Of a stretch of 64,000 nt of DNA, positions 59,129 through 64,000 are shown in pieces (position 1 is the stretch's first letter; every line of letters begins with the position of its first letter). A model generated the notes under the pieces. That model saw only the letters and a list, made by a program, of their open reading frames with translations. It was not told where the DNA came from and searched no databases. This DNA comes from Pseudomonas sp. BGr12. Its GTDB lineage: Bacteria; Pseudomonadota; Gammaproteobacteria; Pseudomonadales; Pseudomonadaceae. Both the position numbers and the translations under genes were made by a program. The DNA lies in NCBI RefSeq assembly GCF_030272895.1, contig NZ_JALRNF010000020.1:1-64000 (forward strand). Direction: 5' to 3'.

Positions 59129-60019
59129 ATGATCGAGATTCGCGGTTTGAGCTATTTCGTCGCCCAGTGCGAGAACCTCAGCCAGTGGCAGCGCTACGCC
59201 GAGGACGTGCTCGGCATGCCGGTGCAGCCGGCGCCACAGGGCGGGCTGTACGTGAAGATGGACGAGCGTCCGTTTCGCATGCTGATCGTCGAAGGCAGTG
59301 AGCCGCGCTACCTGGCCTCGGGCTGGGAACTGGCTTCGCAGCAGGCCTTCGACGCGGCCCTGGCGCACCTGGATGCCTTGGGCATCGAATGGCAGCGCGG
59401 CAGCAGCGAACAGATCGAGCAGCGCGGCGTGCAGGCCCTGGTCAGCCTCACGGACCCGTCGGGCAACTGCCACGAACTGAGCTGGGGTCACCGTTCCGAC
59501 TGCCTGCCGTTCGTCTCGCCCCAGGGCGTGCCGCGCTTCGTCACTGGCGACATGGGCCTGGGTCACACCGTGCTGCCGGCGCCGAACTTCGACGCCACCC
59601 TGGCGTTCGCCAAGGAGGTGCTGGGCTTCGAGCTGTCGGACATCTTCAACTTCCGCCCCGACCCTGCCGCGTCAGCGGTGCGCATCCACTTCCTGCATTG
59701 TCGCAATGCCCGCCACCACAGCCTGGCCCTGGCCGAGTACCCGGTGCCGTCGGGCTGCGTGCACGTGATGGTCGAGGTCGACTCGATGACCGAAGTCGGC
59801 CGCGCCCATGACCGCCTCAAGGCTGCGGATGTGCGCCTGTCGGCGACCCTGGGCCAGCACCTGAACGACCGCATGACCAGCTTCTACATGAAAACCCCTT
59901 CGGCCTTCGACCTGGAGTACGGCTTCGGCGGCCTGCAGGTCGACTGGGCCGAGCACTCGGCCTTCGAATTCACCCGCGTGAGCATCTGGGGGCACGACTT
60001 CTCGGTCGGCCAACCGTAA
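59129..60019 (+). CDS. hsaC: 3,4-DHSA extradiol dioxygenase
   Basis: A 296-residue type I extradiol dioxygenase with two vicinal-oxygen-chelate modules. Iron ligands are His146 (MGLGHTVLP), His212 (GCVHVMVEV) and Glu263 (FDLEYGFGG); His197, His244 and Tyr253 supply the acid-base site. It opens the catecholic A ring made by HsaA-HsaB. It corresponds to TesB of C. testosteroni. The ATG at 59129 has CAGGAG before it. It heads an operon with ipdA, ipdB and further C/D-ring genes. Confidence 0.94.
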   Translation: MIEIRGLSYFVAQCENLSQWQRYAEDVLGMPVQPAPQGGLYVKMDERPFRMLIVEGSEPRYLASGWELASQQAFDAALAHLDALGIEWQRGSSEQIEQRGVQALVSLTDPSGNCHELSWGHRSDCLPFVSPQGVPRFVTGDMGLGHTVLPAPNFDATLAFAKEVLGFELSDIFNFRPDPAASAVRIHFLHCRNARHHSLALAEYPVPSGCVHVMVEVDSMTEVGRAHDRLKAADVRLSATLGQHLNDRMTSFYMKTPSAFDLEYGFGGLQVDWAEHSAFEFTRVSIWGHDFSVGQP

Positions 60020-60031
60020 AGGAACCTGCAC

Positions 60032-60907
60032 ATGAACAAACAACTGACGGCGGCCGATGCGGTCGCACAACTGCGCGATGGCATGACCATCGGTTTCGGT
60101 GGCTGGGGGCCGCGACGCAAGCCCATGGCGATCGTCCGCGAGATCCTCCGCTCATCGGTCAAGGACCTGACCGTGGTCGCCTATGGCGGCCCGGAAGTGG
60201 GCATGCTCTGCGCCGCCGGCAAGGTGCGCAAGCTGATCTTCGGTTTCGTCACCCTCGACGCCATTCCGCTCGAACCCTACTACCGCAAGGCCCGGGAAGC
60301 GGGCGAGCTGGAGCTGCTGGAACTGGACGAAGGCATGTTCCAGTGGGGCCTGCGCGCCGCCGGCATGCGCCTGCCGTTCCTGCCCACCCGCTGCGGCCTG
60401 GCCACCGATGTGACGGCGCTGAACCCGGCACTCAAGACCGTGGCCTCGCCCTACGCCGACGGCGAGGTGCTGCTGGCCATGCCGGCGCTGGAACTGGACG
60501 TGGCTTTCCTTCACGTCAACGTCGCCGACCGCCTGGGCAACTGCCTGGTCACCGGTCCCGACCCGTATTTCGACCACCTGTTCGCCCGCGCCGCGCAGCA
60601 GTGCTTCGTCTCTTGTGAGCGCCTGGAAGAGCGCCTGGAGCTGGACGCCGAGCAGGCGCGCGGCAACACCTTCGAGCGTTACCTGGTGACCGGTGTGGTG
60701 CATGCACCGCTGGGCGCCCACCCGACCTCCTGCCCGTCGGCCTACGGCTGGGACCTGCAACACCTGAAGGCCTATGTCGCCAGCAGCCAGCAGGAGCAGG
60801 GCTGGGAGCAGTACGTCAGCACCTACCTGGCCGGCGGCGAGCAGGCCTATCAAGACGCCAATGGCGGCGCCGCACGCATGGGCGCCTTGCCCCTGCCCGT
60901 GTTCTGA
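60032..60907 (+). CDS. ipdA: COCHEA-CoA hydrolase alpha subunit (class I CoA transferase-like)
   Basis: A 291-residue protein of the CoA-transferase alpha family, starting MNKQLTAADAVAQLRDGMTI and with FGGWGPRRKP as the early glycine-rich loop. In IpdAB the alpha subunit works with IpdB to open the last ring of the steroid nucleus by hydrolytic ring cleavage rather than CoA transfer. Gene order hsaC-ipdA-ipdB-...-ipdC-echA20 resembles the mycobacterial set, supporting the name. Gap to hsaC is 12 bp, with AAAGGAAC as ribosome-binding site. Confidence 0.9.
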   Translation: MNKQLTAADAVAQLRDGMTIGFGGWGPRRKPMAIVREILRSSVKDLTVVAYGGPEVGMLCAAGKVRKLIFGFVTLDAIPLEPYYRKAREAGELELLELDEGMFQWGLRAAGMRLPFLPTRCGLATDVTALNPALKTVASPYADGEVLLAMPALELDVAFLHVNVADRLGNCLVTGPDPYFDHLFARAAQQCFVSCERLEERLELDAEQARGNTFERYLVTGVVHAPLGAHPTSCPSAYGWDLQHLKAYVASSQQEQGWEQYVSTYLAGGEQAYQDANGGAARMGALPLPVF

Positions 60908-60919
60908 GGAGGATGAAAA

Positions 60920-61717
60920 ATGTCTGCAACCCGTGAGTTCACCCTCGCCGAACTGATGATCGTCGCCGCTTCCGAAGCCTGGCGTGGCGACGGTGAAGTG
61001 ATTGCCTCGGGCCTGGGGGTGATCCCGCGCCTGGGCGCGAGCCTGGCCAAACTGACCCATAGCCCGCAACTGCTGATGACCGACAGCGAGGCCTTCCTGG
61101 TCGAAGAGCCGGTGCCCTTGGGGCCAAGGGGCGATTACCAGCCGCGCTACTCGGGCTACATGTCCTTCGAGCGGGTCTTCGAATGCGTGTGGGGCGGGCG
61201 CCGTCACGCCATGATCGGCCCGACCCAGATCGACCGCTGGGGTCAGACCAACCTGTCGTGCATCGGTGATTACCAGAAACCCAAGAGCGCGATCCTCGGG
61301 GTGCGCGGCCTGCCGGGCAACAGCATCAACCACCTCAACTCGTTCTTCGTGCCCAACCACAACACCCGGGTGTTCGTTGAAGGCGAAGTGGACATGGTCT
61401 CCGGCGTCGGCTTCAAGGCCGAGCGCTGGCCTGACGGCGTGCGCCGCGACCTGATGGACATCCGCCGGGTGGTCACCGACCTCTGCACCCTGGATTTCGA
61501 CGGCCCGCAGCGCGCCGCCCAGGTGCGCACCCTGCACCCGGGGGTGAGCTTCGACGAGGTCCAGGACAAGACCGGCTTCCCGCTACTCAAGTCGCCGCTG
61601 CTGCAGGAAACCGCGCCCCCCAGCGCCGAGCAGCTGGCGCTGATCCGCCGCCTCGACCCCCACGACTACCGCGCCGCCGCGATCAAGGGCAACCCGCCCG
61701 GCATCCGCAGCGTCTGA
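60920..61717 (+). CDS. ipdB: COCHEA-CoA hydrolase beta subunit
   Basis: A 265-residue CoA-transferase beta family protein (MSATREFTLAELMIVAASEA, then GPTQIDRWGQTNLSCIGDYQ). It forms the heteromer with IpdA encoded 12 bp upstream. AGGAGGAT precedes the ATG. In C. testosteroni the pair is known as ScdL1L2. Confidence 0.9.
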   Translation: MSATREFTLAELMIVAASEAWRGDGEVIASGLGVIPRLGASLAKLTHSPQLLMTDSEAFLVEEPVPLGPRGDYQPRYSGYMSFERVFECVWGGRRHAMIGPTQIDRWGQTNLSCIGDYQKPKSAILGVRGLPGNSINHLNSFFVPNHNTRVFVEGEVDMVSGVGFKAERWPDGVRRDLMDIRRVVTDLCTLDFDGPQRAAQVRTLHPGVSFDEVQDKTGFPLLKSPLLQETAPPSAEQLALIRRLDPHDYRAAAIKGNPPGIRSV

Positions 61718-61733
61718 CCCAAGGAGCGCCAAC

Positions 61734-62636
61734 ATGCACAGCAGCGACAGTTCGTTCGTGGTCCGCGAGGACCGTGCGGTCTACGAGACCGAGGCGCCGG
61801 TGCTCTACAGCGTGGCCGAGCACATCGCCACGCTGACGCTGAACCGGCCGACCTATAACAACGCGCAGAACTCGCAGATGACCTATGCCCTGGATGCCGC
61901 GCTGCGCCGGGCGGTGGACGACGACCAGGTCAAGGTCATCGTCCTGCGCGGGGCCGGCAAGCACTTTTCCGCCGGGCACGACATCGGCACCCCGGGGCGC
62001 GATATCGACAAGCCGTTCGAGCGCGCGCACCTGTGGTGGGACCACACCAACAAGCCTGGCGGCGAACAGCTGTATGCCCGCGAGCAGGAGGTGTACCTGG
62101 GCATGTGCCGGCGCTGGCGCGAGCTGCCCAAGCCGACCATCGCCATGGTCCACGGCGCCTGCATCGCCGGCGGGCTGATGCTGGCCTGGGTCTGTGACCT
62201 GATCGTCGCCAGCGACGATGCCTTCTTCCAGGACCCGGTGGTGCGCATGGGCATTCCCGGGGTGGAGTACTTCGCCCACCCCTACGAGCTCAACCCGCGC
62301 ATCGCCAAGGAGTTCCTGTTTGCCGGCGAGCGCATGAGCGCGGCCCGCGCCTATGAGCTGGGCATGGTCAACCGTGTGCTGCCGGCCGCCGAGCTTGAGC
62401 AGACAACCTACGCGCTGGCGGCCAACATCGCCCGTCAGCCGCGCATGGGCCTGGCCCTGACCAAGCAGGCGATCAACCATGTCGAGGACCTGCAGGGCAA
62501 GCGCGCGGCCATGGACGCGGCGTTCGCCTGGCACCACTTCGCCCATGCCCACAATGAGCTGCTGTCGGGCGACAAGCTCGGCGGTTTCGATGCCAAGGGC
62601 ATGGCCAAGGCCAACCGCCAGGAGCAGTCGACATGA
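61734..62636 (+). CDS. Crotonase-family protein lacking both canonical glutamates
   Basis: A 300-residue crotonase. The oxyanion region HFSAGHDIGTPGRD and GACIAGGLMLAW are clear, but the catalytic glutamate positions of hydratases are replaced (GGLML for GGCEL, and QDPVVRMGIPG for QPEI..G). The C-terminal extension has WHHFAHAHNELLSGD. It is therefore unlikely to be a simple hydratase and may hydrolyse or isomerise a C/D-ring CoA ester. It is placed between ipdB and ipdC, overlapping ipdC by 4 bp. Confidence 0.8.
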   Translation: MHSSDSSFVVREDRAVYETEAPVLYSVAEHIATLTLNRPTYNNAQNSQMTYALDAALRRAVDDDQVKVIVLRGAGKHFSAGHDIGTPGRDIDKPFERAHLWWDHTNKPGGEQLYAREQEVYLGMCRRWRELPKPTIAMVHGACIAGGLMLAWVCDLIVASDDAFFQDPVVRMGIPGVEYFAHPYELNPRIAKEFLFAGERMSAARAYELGMVNRVLPAAELEQTTYALAANIARQPRMGLALTKQAINHVEDLQGKRAAMDAAFAWHHFAHAHNELLSGDKLGGFDAKGMAKANRQEQST

Positions 62637-63757
62637 GCGCCTGGCTCAATACCCCGCTGACCGAGGCCCTGGGCTGCCGCTACCCGATCGTGCAGACGGC
62701 CATGGGCTGGGTTGCCGACGCCAACCTGGTGATCGCCACCACCCAGGCCGGCGGCTTCGGTTTCCTGGCCGGGGCGACCATCGCCGGCAAGGACCTGGAA
62801 GGCGAGATCCGCAAGGTCATCGACGCCACCGGCGCCAGCAACTTCGGCCTGAATTTCCATATGTTCCAGGACAACGCCGCGCAGTGCGTTGACTTGGCCA
62901 TTCGTTACCGGCTGCGCGCGGTGAGCTACGGACGCGGCCCGGATGCGCAGACCATCGCCCGCTTCAAGGCCGCCAAGGTGCTGTGCATCCCCACGGTGGG
63001 CGCGGTCAAGCATGCGCTCAAGGCCCAGGCCCTGGGCGCCGACCTGATCACCATCCAGGGCGGCGAGGGCGGTGGCCATACCGGTGGCGTGCCCAGCTCG
63101 ATCCTCTTGCCCCAGGTGCTGGACGCGGTCAGCGTGCCGGTGATCGCCGCCGGCGGTTTTGCCACCGGCCGTGGCCTGGCCTCGGCGCTGGCCGCAGGCG
63201 CCAGCGGCATCGCCATGGGCACGCGCTTTTTGATGACCCGCGAATCACCGACCCCGGCGGCGACCCTGGCGCACTACCTGAAGGTCAGCGACCCGCAGCA
63301 GGTGCGGGTGACCACGGCGGTGGACGGCATGCGCCACCGGATGATCGAGAACCCCTTCATCAACCGCCTGGAGCAGGCCGGGCCGTTCGGCCGCCTGCGC
63401 ATCGCCCTGGGCAGCGCCTGGCAGTGGAAGCAGCACACCGGCATGAGCCTGGGGCACATGCTCGGGGTGTTCCTGCGCGGCCTGCGCGAAGACCCGGCGG
63501 CGTTGTCCCAGGTAGTGATGGCCGCCAACCAGCCGGTGCTGCTGCAACGCTCGATGGTCGACGGCCTGCCGGACGAGGGCATCCTGCCCAGCGGCCAGGT
63601 GGCGGCCGCCATCGATGAACTGCTCAGTTGCCGTGACGTAATCGAAGGCATCGCCGCCGAGGCTGAGCGCTGCCTGGACGCCTTGTCGGCCCGGCGCCAG
63701 CCGGGCTGTGACACAACCCCCTCAGTTCGCCTGGCGAACACTGGAGAAGCCCTGTGA
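62633..63757 (+). CDS. ipdC: IpdC, nitronate monooxygenase-like flavin reductase of C/D-ring degradation
   Basis: A 374-residue FMN TIM-barrel of the nitronate monooxygenase/enoyl-ACP reductase II family: PIVQTAMGWVADANLV at the start, GGEGGGHTGGVP and AAGGFATGRGLASALAAGAS as flavin-phosphate binding loops. In Rhodococcus and Mycobacterium IpdC acts on the CoA ester of the methylhydrindane after HIP activation, introducing or moving a double bond. It overlaps the gene before (ATGA) and after (GTGA). Confidence 0.88.
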   Translation: MSAWLNTPLTEALGCRYPIVQTAMGWVADANLVIATTQAGGFGFLAGATIAGKDLEGEIRKVIDATGASNFGLNFHMFQDNAAQCVDLAIRYRLRAVSYGRGPDAQTIARFKAAKVLCIPTVGAVKHALKAQALGADLITIQGGEGGGHTGGVPSSILLPQVLDAVSVPVIAAGGFATGRGLASALAAGASGIAMGTRFLMTRESPTPAATLAHYLKVSDPQQVRVTTAVDGMRHRMIENPFINRLEQAGPFGRLRIALGSAWQWKQHTGMSLGHMLGVFLRGLREDPAALSQVVMAANQPVLLQRSMVDGLPDEGILPSGQVAAAIDELLSCRDVIEGIAAEAERCLDALSARRQPGCDTTPSVRLANTGEAL

Positions 63758-64000
63758 ATCCGGCCTTTACTACCCAACTCAATGCAGGCATCGCCGAGCT
63801 GGTGATCGCCAAGCCACCGGTCAATGCCCTGGACAGCCAGCAATGGCAGGCCCTGGCCGAGCAGATCGAAGCCCTGGGTGCCGACCCGCAGGTGCGGGTC
63901 ATCGTCATTCGTGCCGAGGGCCGGGGCTTTTGCGCCGGCGTCGACATCAAGGAGCTGGATGCCCACCCCGAGCGCATCGTCGCGGTCAACGCCGGCAACT
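63754..64000 (+). CDS. echA20: EchA20-like crotonase, truncated by the window edge
   Basis: The first 82 residues of a crotonase beginning at GTG with GGAGAAG seven bases upstream and overlapping the ipdC stop. The visible part, AKPPVNALDSQQWQAL then IRAEGRGFCAGVDIKEL, closely resembles mycobacterial EchA20, which hydrolytically opens ring D in the HIP pathway. The rest of the gene lies outside the window. Confidence 0.83.
   Translation, partial: MNPAFTTQLNAGIAELVIAKPPVNALDSQQWQALAEQIEALGADPQVRVIVIRAEGRGFCAGVDIKELDAHPERIVAVNAGN

Noticed and set aside
1..64000. tRNA, rRNA, riboswitch, prophage or plasmid genes
   Set aside because: None recognised on either strand by reading; no tRNA-like cloverleaf or integrase gene was noticed, though a covariance-model search was not possible.

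Overview
The window reads as a chromosomal segment of a Pseudomonas species, most like the P. putida/P. fluorescens lineage. Coding is dense and GC-rich, and almost every gap between transcription units holds the GC-rich REP palindromes typical of that genus. A REP-associated tyrosine transposase (RAYT) lies among them. No tRNA, rRNA, prophage, CRISPR or plasmid functions were seen.

Nearly every gene fits aerobic 9,10-seco degradation of steroids, most likely bile acids such as cholate. Side-chain activation and removal: two or three acyl-CoA ligases (20302-21990, 27164-29014), acyl-CoA dehydrogenase subunits in pairs (13943/16674, 17947/19149, 56581/57765), and a block resembling the mycobacterial igr operon (12969-17843: MaoC-DUF35, dehydrogenase, MaoC, Ltp2-type aldolase, dehydrogenase). 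A second thiolase-like/DUF35-MaoC pair (31936-34096) and an aldehyde dehydrogenase (3594-5030) complete this part. Nucleus oxidation: 3-alpha-HSD (39159), a 7-alpha-HSD-like SDR (44725), other SDRs, KstD (6825) and a second KstD-family flavoprotein (8543), and the KshB-type reductase (47025). The KshA oxygenase is not in the window. A-ring opening: HsaA (45789), HsaB fused to a MarR-like domain (2432-3415), HsaC (59129), HsaD (52722-53555) and HsaE/F/G (41864-44651). C/D-ring degradation: FadD3-like ligase (48047), IpdA, IpdB, IpdC and an EchA20-like crotonase running off the right edge (60032-64000).

Transport and envelope genes are two MFS permeases, two DUF1302 predicted outer-membrane barrels, a DUF1329 protein, and a YCF48/BNR-like protein next to an RND/MMPL transporter. 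A LuxR-family regulator of TeiR type (37855-39090) lies between the transporter and hsdA.

The most notable non-coding signal is a dyad, TAGTC-N6-GACGATG (ideal form TCGTC-N6-GACGA). It recurs upstream of at least fifteen transcription units, oriented towards the gene and usually 53-66 bp from the start codon. A -10-like hexamer lies 20-22 bp after it. This places the dyad centre near -42, the position expected for an activator such as the LuxR-type protein, so these sites appear to define a steroid regulon. One symmetrical copy (12051-12070) seems to serve both divergent promoters. In one promoter a 71-bp REP pair lies between the site and the gene and accounts for that promoter's unusual length.

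The second theme is repeats. About seven tandem ~159-bp BIME units open the window, nine ~60-bp REP units lie at 56061-56580, and a RAYT gene at 41162-41617 is flanked by REPs of the same families. REP pairs of a second type end many transcription units.
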